Assembly (NCBI RefSeq): GCF_030287445.1
Contig: NZ_JASVWB010000002.1
Location: forward strand, 2,356,001 to 2,420,000
DNA length: 64,000 nucleotides
DNA from: Streptomyces sp. ALI-76-A
GTDB taxonomy: Bacteria; Actinomycetota; Actinomycetes; Streptomycetales; Streptomycetaceae
Reading direction: 5' to 3'
In this document: positions 1 through 9,829 of the stretch, in pieces
Position numbering within the stretch: the first letter of the stretch is position 1
How the letters are laid out: every line of letters starts with the position of its first letter
Position numbers and translations under genes: made by a program
Notes under the pieces: generated by a model
The model's database searches: none
What the model saw: only the letters and a program-made list of their open reading frames with translations
What the model was told of the DNA's origin: nothing

Positions 1-1380
<1,380 letters not shown>

Positions 1381-1911
1381 TGTTCTCCCGTAATCGGGAT
1401 GACACCACGAGAGCGGAACAGCCAGGCGGAATAAGCCCGGCCGTTCACAGCGTCCTCGCTGTGTTTTCTTCAAAGGAACCACGCCCCGACCGAAACCGGC
1501 CGGAGACGGGGTATCAACATATCTGGCGTTGACTTTTGGCACGCTGTTGAGTTCTCAAGGAACGGACGCTTCCTTTGTACTCACCCTCTCGGGCTTTCCT
1601 CCGGGCTTCCCTTCGGTCTTGCGTCTCCGACTCTATCAGATCCTTTTGGACCCGATTCCCTGTCGGCGGGATTTGCTTCAAGGCCTTTGGCTTTCGCTTG
1701 TCGGCCTTTCGACATTCACTACGTTAGCCGATTCCCGAGCCAGCTCATAATCGGGTTCCATGAGTTCCGAATTCAGACATGCGGACATGTCGGATCGGCC
1801 CTCGCTGGAGGGAGTCGTAGGTAGTGGTTTGGCCGCTTCCGGCTGCTGGCGAACGCCGTACCCGGGTCAAGCGGCTTGGACTACATTACGCACCTTCGCA
1901 AGGCGCGTCAA
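1381..1911 (-). promoter_or_regulatory. rRNA operon leader and promoter region
   Basis: This 530-base stretch without a gene is the upstream control region of the rRNA operon. On the minus strand a near-consensus promoter is visible: TTGACG at 1911-1906, a 17-base spacer, and TAATGT at 1888-1883. A second possible -10 (TAGAGT at 1635-1630) has no clear -35. Streptomyces rRNA operons usually have several tandem promoters, so more may exist. Nearer the 16S gene the leader holds the conserved GAGAACTCAACAGCGTG block (about 1556-1540) and a short hairpin at 1446-1463 (CACAGCG/CGCTGTG) in the antitermination and processing part. The outermost -35 contains the stop codon of the glycosylase gene upstream. 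Confidence 0.75.
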
Positions 1912-2549
1912 CTTCGGCGGCGCCTGGGCACGTGGGCCCTATACGGGCTCACCGTCGGGTCGTTGGCGATCCAGAAGCGCCAGGGATGGACGCCTCCGTC
2001 ACCGGCCACTCCGGTGCGGGGACCGTTGAGTACCTGGTCGGGGTCCGCAGGTGTGCCGGTCAGGACGCGCAGTGGTGTGTCCCCGGCAGCGCAGGCGTCC
2101 GTGCCGTTCAGCGCGCGGTCCACGTCCAGGGCCGTGGCCAGGCGGGCCGGTCCTTTGGCCAGTTCCTTGTCGTTTCGGGCCGAGAGCCGACGTTCGCGCG
2201 CCAGTTCGGCGCCCTCGACGATCTCGCCGGCGCGGAGCAGGACGGCGCTCGCCCTCCCCTCCGGGCCGCACACCAGGTTCATGCAGAACCACATGCCGTA
2301 GGTGAAGTAGACGTACACGTGTCCTGGACGGCCGAACATGACGTCGTTGCGGGCCGTGCGGCCTCGGTAGGCGTGGGAGCCGGGGTCGTTCGGGCCGTCG
2401 TAGGCCTCGACCTCGGTGAGGCGCAGAGTGATCGGGCCGTCCGGGGTGGTGCGTACGAGGAGGCGGCCCAAGAGGTCGGGGGCGACCTCCACCACGGGTC
2501 GGTCGAAGAAGTCGCGGCTGAGGGGCGTACGGTCGGGGGTCGCGATCAT
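1908..2549 (-). CDS. DNA-3-methyladenine glycosylase (AAG/MPG family)
   Basis: This 213-residue protein is a base-excision-repair enzyme that removes alkylated purines such as 3-methyladenine. It has the full AAG fold length of about 200 residues. The family block [20 protein letters not shown] (about residues 43-62) holds the catalytic glutamate. It is followed by [19 protein letters not shown], the DNA-intercalating and active-site tyrosine region. The gene reads away from the divergent Spo0M gene and toward the rRNA operon. Its TGA stop lies inside the -35 hexamer of the distal rRNA promoter, so the two are packed with no spacer. The assignment is by motif and length; substrate range is inferred from the family. 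Confidence 0.93.
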   Translation of the reverse strand: MIATPDRTPLSRDFFDRPVVEVAPDLLGRLLVRTTPDGPITLRLTEVEAYDGPNDPGSHAYRGRTARNDVMFGRPGHVYVYFTYGMWFCMNLVCGPEGRASAVLLRAGEIVEGAELARERRLSARNDKELAKGPARLATALDVDRALNGTDACAAGDTPLRVLTGTPADPDQVLNGPRTGVAGDGGVHPWRFWIANDPTVSPYRAHVPRRRRS

Positions 2550-2730
2550 GCCGTCCGAGAGTAGTGCAGACGGGTGGTCGCCACGGGGTGGTGCGGCAAC
2601 GTTCGCCTTGCCAGGGTGAGGACGCGGAACCGGCCACGACCGGCACGCGTTTCATGGATCAAGGATCCACACGCAGAAGCAGGACGACGAATCGGGTGGG
2701 GCCGGACGGCCCGCCCGGAGAGGGAGAGAC

Positions 2731-3513
2731 ATGGCGTTCAAGAAGCTGCTCGCGAGCCTGGGGGCCGGCGGGGCTTCGGTGGAGACGGTGCTGACCGAGG
2801 TCAACGTCGTTCCCGGTGGTGTCGTCCAGGGTGAGGTGCGGATCCAGGGCGGGTCCGTCGACCAGCAGATCGAGGCGCTGTCGGTCGGCCTGCAGGCCAA
2901 GGTCGAGGTGGAGAGCGGCGACCAGGAGTACAAGCAGGACATCGAGTTCACGAAGCAGCGGCTCGGCGGTGCCTTCGAGCTGAAGGCGGGCGCGGTGCAC
3001 GCGGTGCCGTTCGGGCTGGAGATCCCGTGGGAGACGCCGATCACGACGATCGACGGCCGCGCGCTGCCGGGCATGCACATCGGGGTGTCCACGGAGCTGG
3101 AGATCGCCCGCGCGGTGGACTCCGGTGACCTGGACCCGGTCAACGTGCACCCGCTGCCCGCGCAGAAGGCGATCCTGGACGCCTTCATCCAGCTGGGCTT
3201 CCGCTTCAAGAACGCCGACATGGAGCGCGGTCTCATCCGGGGGACGCGGCAGAAGCTGCCGTTCTACCAGGAGATCGAGTTCCTGCCGCCGCAGCAGTAC
3301 CGGGGGCTGAACCAGGTCGAGCTGAGCTTCGTCGCCGACCAGAGCGCGATGGACGTCGTCCTGGAGATGGACAAGAGGCCTGGTCTGTTCAGCGAGGGCA
3401 GCGACACCTTCCGCTCCTTCCAGGTGGGTCTGAACGACTACCAGGGCACGGACTGGGTGGCGTACCTCAACCAGTGGCTGTCCGAGGTCGGCAGCAAGCG
3501 CAACTGGTTCTAG
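2731..3513 (+). CDS. Spo0M-family sporulation-associated protein
   Basis: This 260-residue protein starts MAFKKLLASLGAGGASVET, as Spo0M/SpoOM family members do, and has the arrestin-like beta-sandwich character of that family. The N-terminal half is rich in V-x-G-x-V strands, the middle holds FELKAG and PFGLEIPWETP, and the C-terminal third is acidic and family-specific. In Bacillus Spo0M influences the sporulation phosphorelay and cell division. Its role in Streptomyces is unknown, and a cytoplasmic scaffold is only an inference. A purine-rich site (GGAGAGGGAGAG, 2717-2728) precedes the ATG. It is probably co-transcribed with the YbhB-like gene 42 bases downstream. Confidence 0.88.
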   Translation: MAFKKLLASLGAGGASVETVLTEVNVVPGGVVQGEVRIQGGSVDQQIEALSVGLQAKVEVESGDQEYKQDIEFTKQRLGGAFELKAGAVHAVPFGLEIPWETPITTIDGRALPGMHIGVSTELEIARAVDSGDLDPVNVHPLPAQKAILDAFIQLGFRFKNADMERGLIRGTRQKLPFYQEIEFLPPQQYRGLNQVELSFVADQSAMDVVLEMDKRPGLFSEGSDTFRSFQVGLNDYQGTDWVAYLNQWLSEVGSKRNWF

Positions 3514-3555
3514 GCTCGGAATCACTGACTCCAGAACCGATCAGGAGGTACCGAG

Positions 3556-4095
3556 GTGACCGAGCTCAAGAGGCGGCCGCTCCCCCACGACTTCCATCCG
3601 CCCGTGCCGTCGTTCACGGTGACGAGCGAGGACGTCACCGAGGGTGCGACGCTCAAGGACGCTCAGGTCTACGCGGCCGGCAACACCTCGCCGCAGCTGC
3701 GGTGGGAGGGCTTTCCGCCTGAGACCAAGAGTTTCGCCGTGACCTGCTACGACCCCGACGCTCCGACGGGCAGCGGGTTCTGGCACTGGGTCGTGTTCGA
3801 CATCCCGGCCTCGGTGACCGAGCTGCCGGTGGGTGCGGGCAGCGGCACGTTCGAGGGGCTGCCCGAGGGTGCCGTGCAGGCGCGCAACGACTACGGGACG
3901 AGGGACTTCGGCGGTGCGGCGCCGCCGCCCGGGGACGGGCCGCACCGGTATGTGTTCACGGTGTACGCCGTGGACGAGGAGAAGCTGGGGCCGGACGCGG
4001 ACGCCTCTCCCGCGTTCGTGGGTTTCAACCTCCGGTTCCACACGCTCGCGCGTGCCCAGCTGATCGGTGAGTACGAGATCCCCGAACAGAGCTGA
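3556..4095 (+). CDS. YbhB/YbcL family (Raf-kinase-inhibitor-like, PEBP) protein
   Basis: This 179-residue protein belongs to the phosphatidylethanolamine-binding-protein superfamily. The family signature is clear: NTSPQLRW, the ligand-site [41 protein letters not shown], and [11 protein letters not shown]. No signal peptide is visible, so it is cytoplasmic. The GTG start at 3556 follows AGGAGG at 3543-3548. No specific ligand is known for bacterial members, so the function is best left as unknown small-molecule or protein binding. It lies 42 bases behind the Spo0M gene and ends before a good intrinsic terminator, which suggests a two-gene unit. Confidence 0.93.
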   Translation: MTELKRRPLPHDFHPPVPSFTVTSEDVTEGATLKDAQVYAAGNTSPQLRWEGFPPETKSFAVTCYDPDAPTGSGFWHWVVFDIPASVTELPVGAGSGTFEGLPEGAVQARNDYGTRDFGGAAPPPGDGPHRYVFTVYAVDEEKLGPDADASPAFVGFNLRFHTLARAQLIGEYEIPEQS

Positions 4096-4121
4096 GTGAG
4101 TTCGGAGTTCACGGCGCGTTT

Positions 4122-4169
4122 TGCCCGTCCCTGGTCTTGGAAGTGATCAGGGGCGGGCACTTTTTATTT
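4122..4169 (+). terminator. intrinsic terminator after the YbhB-like gene
   Basis: TGCCCGTCCCTG (4122-4133) pairs with CAGGGGCGGGCA (4148-4159) with one G-U pair. It is followed by TTTTTATTT, a rare clear T tract for this G+C-rich DNA. It should end the Spo0M-YbhB transcript. Confidence 0.85.
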
Positions 4170-4252
4170 CGTTGTCCATCTCGGCGTGCCCGGCCAGAGT
4201 TGATCCCAGTCCGCCATGGGGTGGGCGGGTGCGCACGGGAGGTGGGCTGGTC

Positions 4253-4759
4253 ATGCGGGACACGTTGGTGCTGAACGCGAGCTTCGAGCCGCTGTCGACG
4301 GTGACGTTGAACCGAGCCGTCGTTCTGGTGCTTCAGGACAAGGCCGTCGTCGAGCAGTCGCACCCCGAACTGCGTATGCGCGGAGCCGCGGTCGACATAC
4401 CGGCGCCCCGGGTGATCAGGCTGTGCCGGTACGTGAGGGTGCCGTTCCGAAGACAAGCACCGTGGTCGAGGCGGGGTGTCCTGGTACGTGACCGGCACAG
4501 GTGCGCGTACTGCGGCAGGCGGGCGACGACCGTGGACCACGTGCTGCCGCGGTCGCAGGGTGGTCAGGACACCTGGCTGAACACGGTGGCCTCGTGCGCC
4601 GAGGACAACCACCGCAAGGCGAACCGGACTCCGCAGGAGGCGGGTATGCCCCTGCTGCGGGAGCCGTTCGAGCCGACTCCGGCGGGCGCGATGCTGTTGA
4701 CCCTGGCCCAGGACGACCTGGCCGCGCTGCCGGACTGGCTGGCTCAGCCCGCCGCCTAG
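4253..4759 (+). CDS. HNH endonuclease family protein
   Basis: This 168-residue protein has a C-terminal HNH nuclease domain. It carries a CxxC zinc knuckle (C84, C87), the DHVLPRSQGG catalytic block (D95, H96), N110, and a second Cys/Asn-His part (SCAEDNHRKAN). The N-terminal 80 residues (MRDTLVLNASFEPLSTVT) are typical of the actinobacterial group annotated as HNH endonuclease. ATG 4253 is chosen because GGAGGT (4238-4243) sits at the right distance; longer in-frame versions add only low-complexity residues. No restriction methylase or phage gene is nearby, so the substrate is unknown and it is probably a housekeeping member. Confidence 0.9.
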   Translation: MRDTLVLNASFEPLSTVTLNRAVVLVLQDKAVVEQSHPELRMRGAAVDIPAPRVIRLCRYVRVPFRRQAPWSRRGVLVRDRHRCAYCGRRATTVDHVLPRSQGGQDTWLNTVASCAEDNHRKANRTPQEAGMPLLREPFEPTPAGAMLLTLAQDDLAALPDWLAQPAA

Positions 4760-4820
4760 TCCGCGCAACGAGGCTGGGGCCCACCTCCGTCGGAGGTGGG
4801 CCCCAGCCTCGTTGCGCGGA
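4760..4820. terminator. perfect 30-bp inverted repeat, bidirectional terminator
   Basis: Bases 4760-4789 are an exact inverted copy of 4791-4820 around a single central base. The repeat begins directly at the HNH stop codon and lies between convergent genes. In RNA it would fold into a very long hairpin without a T tract. Its position fits a shared terminator for the HNH gene and the SPFH gene opposite. Confidence 0.9.
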
Positions 4821-4831
4821 TGAACGAGCCG

Positions 4832-5782
4832 TCAGTCGATCGACGGCTTCTCCCGGCGTTCCGTGCCCCCGCCGTTGTCGGAGGAGCCGCCGCCCGAACC
4901 TCCGCCCATGCCACCGAAGTTGCCCATGGCGCCGGACAGGCCCTTGAGGGCGTCGCCGATTTCGCTCGGGACGATCCAGAGCTTGTTGGCGTCGCCCTCG
5001 GCGATCTTCGGGAGCATCTGGAGGTACTGGTAGGAGAGGAGCTTCTGGTCCGCGTCGCCGGCGTGGATCGCCTCGAAGACCGTACGGACCGCCTGGGCTT
5101 CACCCTCGGCGCGCAGGGCGGCGGCCTTGGCCTCGCCCTCGGCACGCAGGATCTGGGACTGCTTCTCGCCCTCGGCGGTGAGGATGGCGGCCTGGCGCGT
5201 GCCTTCCGCGGTGAGGATCGCGGCGCGCTTGTCCCGGTCGGCGCGCATCTGCTTCTCCATCGAGTCCTGGATGGAGGTGGGCGGCTCGATCGCCTTGAGT
5301 TCCACGCGGTTGACGCGGATGCCCCACTTGCCGGTGGCCTCGTCGAGGACTCCGCGCAGGGCCGCGTTGATCTCCTCGCGGGAGGTCAGGGTCCGCTCCA
5401 GGTCCATGCCGCCGATGATGTTGCGGAGCGTGGTGACGGTGAGTTGCTCGATGGCCTGGATGTAGCTGGCGACCTCGTACGTCGCCGCCCGCGCGTCGGT
5501 CACCTGGTAGTAGATGACCGTGTCGATGTTGACGACCAGGTTGTCCTGGGTGATCACCGGCTGGGGCGGGAACGGCACGACCTGTTCGCGCAGGTCGATG
5601 CGGTTGCGGATGGTGTCGATGAACGGAACGACGATGTTGAGTCCCGCGTTGAGGGTCCGCGTGTAGCGGCCGAACCGCTCGACGATCGCGGCGCTTGCCT
5701 GCGGGATGACCTGGATCGTCTTGATCAGTGCGATGAAGACCAACACCACCAGAATGATCAAGACGATGATGACCGGTTCCAT
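4832..5782 (-). CDS. SPFH/Band 7 (stomatin-like, QmcA-type) membrane protein
   Basis: This 316-residue protein has one N-terminal membrane segment (about residues 4-22). It is followed by an SPFH domain (IERFGRYTRTLNAGLN, VVNIDTVIYYQVTD, LRNIIGGMDLERTLTSREEI) and an Ala/Glu-rich coiled coil with repeated AILTAEGxxQ units (about 190-245), then a Gly/Ser-rich tail. Such proteins oligomerise at the membrane and organise microdomains or quality-control complexes. The NfeD-type gene lies just upstream on the same strand. NfeD and stomatin partners are classically encoded together, so a joint membrane complex is likely. An A-rich RBS and ATG at 5782 fit the family start. Confidence 0.95.
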   Translation of the reverse strand: MEPVIIVLIILVVLVFIALIKTIQVIPQASAAIVERFGRYTRTLNAGLNIVVPFIDTIRNRIDLREQVVPFPPQPVITQDNLVVNIDTVIYYQVTDARAATYEVASYIQAIEQLTVTTLRNIIGGMDLERTLTSREEINAALRGVLDEATGKWGIRVNRVELKAIEPPTSIQDSMEKQMRADRDKRAAILTAEGTRQAAILTAEGEKQSQILRAEGEAKAAALRAEGEAQAVRTVFEAIHAGDADQKLLSYQYLQMLPKIAEGDANKLWIVPSEIGDALKGLSGAMGNFGGMGGGSGGGSSDNGGGTERREKPSID

Positions 5783-5921
5783 CGTGCTCCCCGTACCCTT
5801 CTCCGCCTCGGCGCTTTCGGAAGATCTTATGGTTGTTGAAGATCTTGCTGGTCGAGTGTGTCAGACCGTCGCGTACCTCGTGGGCGTTCCGTTCAGTTGC
5901 GTCATGTCCCCACTGACGTGG

Positions 5922-6353
5922 TCACATGACGATCGCGGTGGCGCCCTCGATCTCCACGACGTCCACTTCCTCGCCCACCTCGTAGGCGCGGCCGGTGTCG
6001 AGGGAGCGGGCCGACCAGATCTCGCCGGCGAGTTTGATCCGGCCGCCGGTGCCGTCGACGCGTTCCAGGACGAGGGCTTGTCTGCCCTTCAACGCGTCCA
6101 CGCCGGTGACGAGTTGGGGTCGCTGTGCGCGATGGCGGGTGGCGATGGGCCGTACGGCCGCGATGAGGGCGACCGAGACGACGGCGAAGACGACGACCTG
6201 GACGACCGCACCCCCGCCCAGGGAGGCCGCGACCGCGGCGGCCACGGCGCCCACGGCGAGCATGCCGAGTTCCGGCATCGCGGTCACCACGAGCGGGATT
6301 CCGAGCGCTGCCGCGCCGATGAGCCACCACACCCATGCGTCGATGTCGTTCAC
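5922..6353 (-). CDS. NfeD-like membrane protein
   Basis: This 143-residue protein has two to three membrane helices (about residues 8-70, Ala/Val-rich) and a C-terminal soluble OB-fold domain. That domain contains the NfeD features (LVTGVDALKGRQALVLERVD, GGRIKLAGEIWSARS, GEEVDVVEIEGATAIV). It is the short form of NfeD, without the ClpP-like protease domain. It is the first gene of a probable two-gene unit with the SPFH protein 139 bases downstream, where NfeD would act as the membrane partner of the stomatin-like oligomer. The function is inferred from that pairing. Confidence 0.93.
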   Translation of the reverse strand: MNDIDAWVWWLIGAAALGIPLVVTAMPELGMLAVGAVAAAVAASLGGGAVVQVVVFAVVSVALIAAVRPIATRHRAQRPQLVTGVDALKGRQALVLERVDGTGGRIKLAGEIWSARSLDTGRAYEVGEEVDVVEIEGATAIVM

Positions 6354-6447
6354 GTGGTCATGGTAGGTCCGCGGGTCCCGCCTCCGACAGGGCGCCGAGG
6401 CCTTGAACGGCCTTTTCCGTCCCGGAGTTTCAGACCGCGTCGCGGGT

Positions 6448-7245
6448 TCAGGACAGCGGAAGGCCGTGTGCGGTCCAGCGCTCGCCGACCTGTTCGACGA
6501 CGAGCGGGAGGCCGAAGCAGAGGGAGAGGTTGCGGGAGGTGAGTTCGAGCTCCAGCGGGCCGGCGGCGAGCACCTTGCCCTGCCGGATCATCAGGACGTG
6601 CGTGAAGCCGGGGGCGATCTCCTCGACGTGGTGGGTGACCATCAGCATCGAGGGGGCGATCGGGTCCCGGGCCAGGCGGCCGAGCCGGCGTACGAGGTCC
6701 TCGCGGCCGCCGAGGTCGAGGCCGGCGGCGGGCTCGTCGAGGAGCAGCAGCTCGGGGTCGGTCATCAGGGCGCGGGCGATGAGAGTGCGCTTGCGCTCGC
6801 CCTCGGAGAGCGTGCCGAACCGGCGCTCCAGGTAGTCGCTCATGCCGAGGCGGTCGAGGAAGGCTCGGGCGCGCCGCTCGTCGATGTCCTCGTACTCCTC
6901 CTGCCAGCCGGCGGTCATGCCGTACGCGGCGGTGAGCACGGTCTGCAGGACGGTCTGGCGCTTGGGCAGCTTGTCGGCCATGGCGATGCCGGCCATGCCG
7001 ATGCGGGGGCGCAGCTCGAAGACGTCGGTGCCGGGGGTGCCGAGGGTCTCGCCGAGGATGGTGGCGGTGCCCTTGCTGGGGTAGAGGTAACTGGACGCGA
7101 CGTTCAGGAGGGTGGTCTTGCCGGCGCCGTTCGGACCCAGGATGACCCAGCGCTCCCCCTCCTTCACCGACCAGGAGACCTGGTCCACCAGAGCCCGGCC
7201 CTCGCGGACCACGGATACGTCCTGAAGCTCCAGAACATCGCTCAT
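6448..7245 (-). CDS. ABC transporter ATP-binding protein
   Basis: This 265-residue ATPase has a Walker A (GPNGAGKTT, about residue 36), a variant signature (LSEGERKR in place of LSGGQ), Walker B (LLLLDEPAAGLDL) and an H-loop histidine (MVTHHVEE). The ATG at 7245 is preceded by GGGGAGA, and the upstream in-frame codons look non-coding. No permease gene is adjacent, so it is an orphan nucleotide-binding subunit. Close family members are called ModF/YlmA-like or general ABC ATP-binding proteins. Its substrate, and whether it transports at all, cannot be told. It is divergent from the hypothetical gene at 7397. Confidence 0.93.
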   Translation of the reverse strand: MSDVLELQDVSVVREGRALVDQVSWSVKEGERWVILGPNGAGKTTLLNVASSYLYPSKGTATILGETLGTPGTDVFELRPRIGMAGIAMADKLPKRQTVLQTVLTAAYGMTAGWQEEYEDIDERRARAFLDRLGMSDYLERRFGTLSEGERKRTLIARALMTDPELLLLDEPAAGLDLGGREDLVRRLGRLARDPIAPSMLMVTHHVEEIAPGFTHVLMIRQGKVLAAGPLELELTSRNLSLCFGLPLVVEQVGERWTAHGLPLS

Positions 7246-7396
7246 GAGCGCGTTGTCTCCCCTTGCAGTGTGGCCGGTCTCGGCTGTCGCGTTCGCCTGT
7301 GGCTCGGTCCGCCGCGCCGGTGGGCGCAGCCCTTCAGGAAATCTACGCCACCGGTCGGCCGCTCCCATCCATCGGTCCGGTCCTTAGGGTGGGGGG

Positions 7397-8185
7397 ATGC
7401 TTTCGGAACCACGCTCTGGACTTCTTGCCGCTTGGGGAAATGCCCTGTTGGCCGGACTTGTGTCGCCGGACGACGCCGTGCTCGCGATCGTCGGGGACGA
7501 CGCGGTGCACCGGGTCGAGGGGCTGCCGGACGAGTCGGCGCCGGTCGGTCTCACGCTCGCGCTGGGGCGGCTGCGGTCGCTCGGGGTGGTGGGGCTGCGC
7601 GTGGCGCTGCCCGCGCCCGGTCATCCGCTGGGGCTGAGCGGGCCGCCGGAGTTCAACGCGCGCGCGTTGGACGCCGCGGAGGCGGTGATCTGTCACGGGG
7701 CGGCGCTCGGGTTGGTGCCGGAGGTGTACGAGGCCGGTCCCGCGGGTGATGTGCATGTCGAGGTCGTGTGGCATGTGCTGCCCGTGCGGGAGGCGCCGCC
7801 CGCGGACGTGCCGTCGCTCGGGGAGGCCGAGCGGGAGCTGGCGGAGGCGCTGCGGGAGGCGACCGAGGTGCTCACCCGGTTGGACGTGGCGGGGTCGGGG
7901 CCGGTGGCGGAGGCCGCGGTCGGGGCGTACCGGGCGCGGGCCGAGCGGGGGCGGGAGGTGCTGGCGCCGGGTTATCCGCCGCGTGCGGTGCGGGTGCTGG
8001 AGTTGGCGCAGCGGGTGGGGCTGCTCGTTTCGCTGGCGTACGACCACGGGCACGGGGCCGCGGTGAGTTCCGCGGAGATGGCGGCTCGGGCTGAGGCGTT
8101 GCGGCCGGTGGAGCGGACGGCTCGGCGGGCGCAGGTGGCCGCGTACAACGCGTATGTGGAGGAGCGGGAGAGAGGGGCTCGGTGA
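7397..8185 (+). CDS. conserved actinobacterial hypothetical protein
   Basis: This 262-residue protein is not assigned to a named family here. The first 140 residues look like a folded alpha/beta domain (AVLAIVGDDAVHRVEGL, GVVGLRVALPAPGHPLGL, VHVEVVWHVLP). The last 120 are mostly helical and Ala/Glu/Arg-rich. No signal peptide, membrane segment or catalytic motif stands out. A G-rich run (7387-7396) lies immediately before the ATG. It diverges from the ABC ATPase gene and ends before a hairpin terminator. Its codon pattern and full open frame support a real gene. Confidence 0.85.
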   Translation: MLSEPRSGLLAAWGNALLAGLVSPDDAVLAIVGDDAVHRVEGLPDESAPVGLTLALGRLRSLGVVGLRVALPAPGHPLGLSGPPEFNARALDAAEAVICHGAALGLVPEVYEAGPAGDVHVEVVWHVLPVREAPPADVPSLGEAERELAEALREATEVLTRLDVAGSGPVAEAAVGAYRARAERGREVLAPGYPPRAVRVLELAQRVGLLVSLAYDHGHGAAVSSAEMAARAEALRPVERTARRAQVAAYNAYVEERERGAR

Positions 8186-8302
8186 GCGCGGGTCCGGGAG
8201 GTGCCCGGCGGTGCTCCTCGGTGGCCGTCGGCGCGGCCGGTACCGACCCGTAGCGCCCGCCCGGGCCGCTCCGGGCGCCGCGAGGGCCCGTCATGACGCG
8301 GA

Positions 8303-8343
8303 GAAGGGCTCCCCGGAGTCGTCCTTGACTATGGGAGCCCTTC
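8303..8343. terminator. hairpin terminator between convergent genes
   Basis: GAAGGGCTCCC (8303-8313) pairs exactly with GGGAGCCCTTC (8333-8343) across a 19-base loop. It lies between the hypothetical gene and the convergent chaplin gene, so it can serve both. Confidence 0.7.
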
Positions 8344-8358
8344 TTCGGCCGACTGGTG

Positions 8359-8597
8359 TCAGTCGTCCACGCACGCGTTGCCGAAGGCGGGGTTGAGCAG
8401 GGCGATGATGTCGACGGCGTTGCCGCAGAGGTTCACCGGGATGTGGATCGGGACCTGGACGACGTTGCCCGACAGGACGCCCGGCGACTTCACGGTCGCG
8501 GCGTCGGCACGCGCGTCGGCGACCGCGGCACCGGCGGAGGCCCCGTGGCGATACCGGCGACGGTGAGGGCCACGGCGGCCTTCTTGGCGATGTTCAT
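8359..8597 (-). pseudogene. short chaplin gene with a one-base frameshift
   Basis: Read with one frame change, this encodes a complete short chaplin of about 80 residues. It has a signal peptide MNIAKKAAVALTVAGIATG, then an Ala-rich link, then a chaplin domain (SPGVLSGNVVQVPIHIPVNL, CGNAVDIIALLNPAFGNACV) with the two cysteines of the ordinary short chaplins. As written the frame breaks after GIATG: the run CCCC at 8541-8544 (GGGG in the gene) needs a fifth G. The broken product stops after about 35 residues. Chaplins are secreted amyloid-forming proteins that coat aerial hyphae. The intact second half argues for a recent mutation or an assembly error. The ATG at 8597 follows GGAGGAGC. Confidence 0.85.
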
Positions 8598-8784
8598 GAG
8601 AAGTGCTCCTCCTGCGTGTACGTGTCCGACCCGGCCACGGGTCGTGCGCTGATCAACGCGGGAGGCGTCGGCGACGGCACGGGCATTCGAGCACTCCTGC
8701 CCGTTCGGATCATGGGACGACAAGCGGACCGGCCTCCCGGGTGGGGCCGGGAGGCCGGAAGTCGCTGCCGTTCGGCGGCCGGTG

Positions 8785-9030
8785 TCAGTGGTTGACGCCG
8801 AGGTTGCCGAAGGCGGGGTTCAGCACGCCGATGACGTTCACGCTGTTGCCGACCGCGTTCACCGGGACGTGCACCGGGGCCTGGACGAGGTTGCCCGAGA
8901 CGACGCCCGGGGAGCCCACGGCCTTGCCGTCGGCCACCGCACCGTCGGTGGCGGAGGCCATACCGGCGCCGGCGGCGATCAGTCCGCCGGCCATCATCGT
9001 CACGGCCGCCGCCTTCTTCAGGTTCTTCAC
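8785..9030 (-). CDS. chpE: chaplin ChpE, cysteine-free short chaplin
   Basis: This 81-residue precursor has a Sec signal peptide (VKNLKKAAAVTMMAGGLIAA, cleavage near GMASA) and one chaplin domain (SPGVVSGNLVQAPVHVPVNA, VGNSVNVIGVLNPAFGNLGV). It lacks the two cysteines found in the other short chaplins, which is the hallmark of ChpE in S. coelicolor. Mature chaplins assemble into amyloid fibrils that lower surface tension for aerial growth. The start is GTG 9030 with GGAGGG about 8 bases upstream; longer versions add non-signal residues. It lies upstream, on the same strand, of the frameshifted two-cysteine chaplin gene. Confidence 0.92.
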   Translation of the reverse strand: MKNLKKAAAVTMMAGGLIAAGAGMASATDGAVADGKAVGSPGVVSGNLVQAPVHVPVNAVGNSVNVIGVLNPAFGNLGVNH

Positions 9031-9187
9031 TTCTGAGCCCTCCCTAGTGGTCGCCGCGACACTCGCCGCGGCACGCACTGGAGAACGGCCGAGGACCGTG
9101 AAGGATGCGCCATCCGGGGGACATTCCCACGACGGTATGAATCTCAGTCCGGAACGGGACGCTCCGTGTTGCCGTACGGAGAGCCTT

Positions 9188-9829
9188 TCAGCCGGTCACG
9201 CCATGGCGTACGGCCCACAGGGCGGCCTGGGTGCGGTCGGCCAGGTCGAGTTTCATCAGGATGTTCGAGACGTGCGTCTTGACCGTCTTCTCGGAGAGGA
9301 CCAGGGCGCGGGCGATCTCGCGGTTGGAGCGGCCGTCCGCTATCAGGGCGAGCACCTCGCGCTCCCGCTCGGTGAGTGAACCGCTCCTTCCCTGGCCCGA
9401 ATTGGTCTCCTCCTGGGACAACAGGGCACCCGCTACCTCGGGTTGCAGAAGGATGTGGCCCGCGTGCACGGAGCGGATGGCGCCGGCCAGGGCGTCCGGG
9501 TCGACGTCCTTGTAGACGTAACCGGCGGCACCCGCGCGCAGGGCCGGGACGACCGTGCGCTGCTCGGTGAAGCTGGTGACGACGAGGACGCGCGCGGGGT
9601 TGTTCAGTTCGCGGAGTCTGCGCAGGGCGTCGACGCCGTCCATGCCCGGCATCTTCACGTCCATGAGGACGACGTCGGGCTGGAGCTCCTCCGCGCGGGC
9701 GACGCCCTCGGCGCCGTCGGCCGCCTCGCCGACGACCTCGATGTCGTCCTGCACTTCGAGGAACGTGCGCAGTCCCCGGCGGACCACCTGGTGGTCGTCC
9801 ACGAGCAGCACCTTGATGGGGTCAGCCAC
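9188..9829 (-). CDS. NarL/LuxR-family response regulator
   Basis: This 213-residue two-domain regulator has an N-terminal receiver with the acidic pair D11/D12, phospho-acceptor D57 (VLMDVKMPGMDG), T86 and K107. A C-terminal GerE/LuxR helix-turn-helix follows (LTEREREVLALIADGRSNRE, IARALVLSEKTVKTHVSNIL). It overlaps the end of the kinase gene upstream by 8 bases, so the pair is translationally coupled. The targets are unknown. The neighbouring chaplin genes are on the same strand 150 bases further on, but nothing in the sequence shows that this system controls them. Confidence 0.96.
   Translation of the reverse strand: MADPIKVLLVDDHQVVRRGLRTFLEVQDDIEVVGEAADGAEGVARAEELQPDVVLMDVKMPGMDGVDALRRLRELNNPARVLVVTSFTEQRTVVPALRAGAAGYVYKDVDPDALAGAIRSVHAGHILLQPEVAGALLSQEETNSGQGRSGSLTEREREVLALIADGRSNREIARALVLSEKTVKTHVSNILMKLDLADRTQAALWAVRHGVTG

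Noticed and set aside
4253..4759. HNH gene as part of a mobile element or restriction system
   Set aside because: No integrase, methylase, phage gene or attachment site is near, and its neighbours are core genes.
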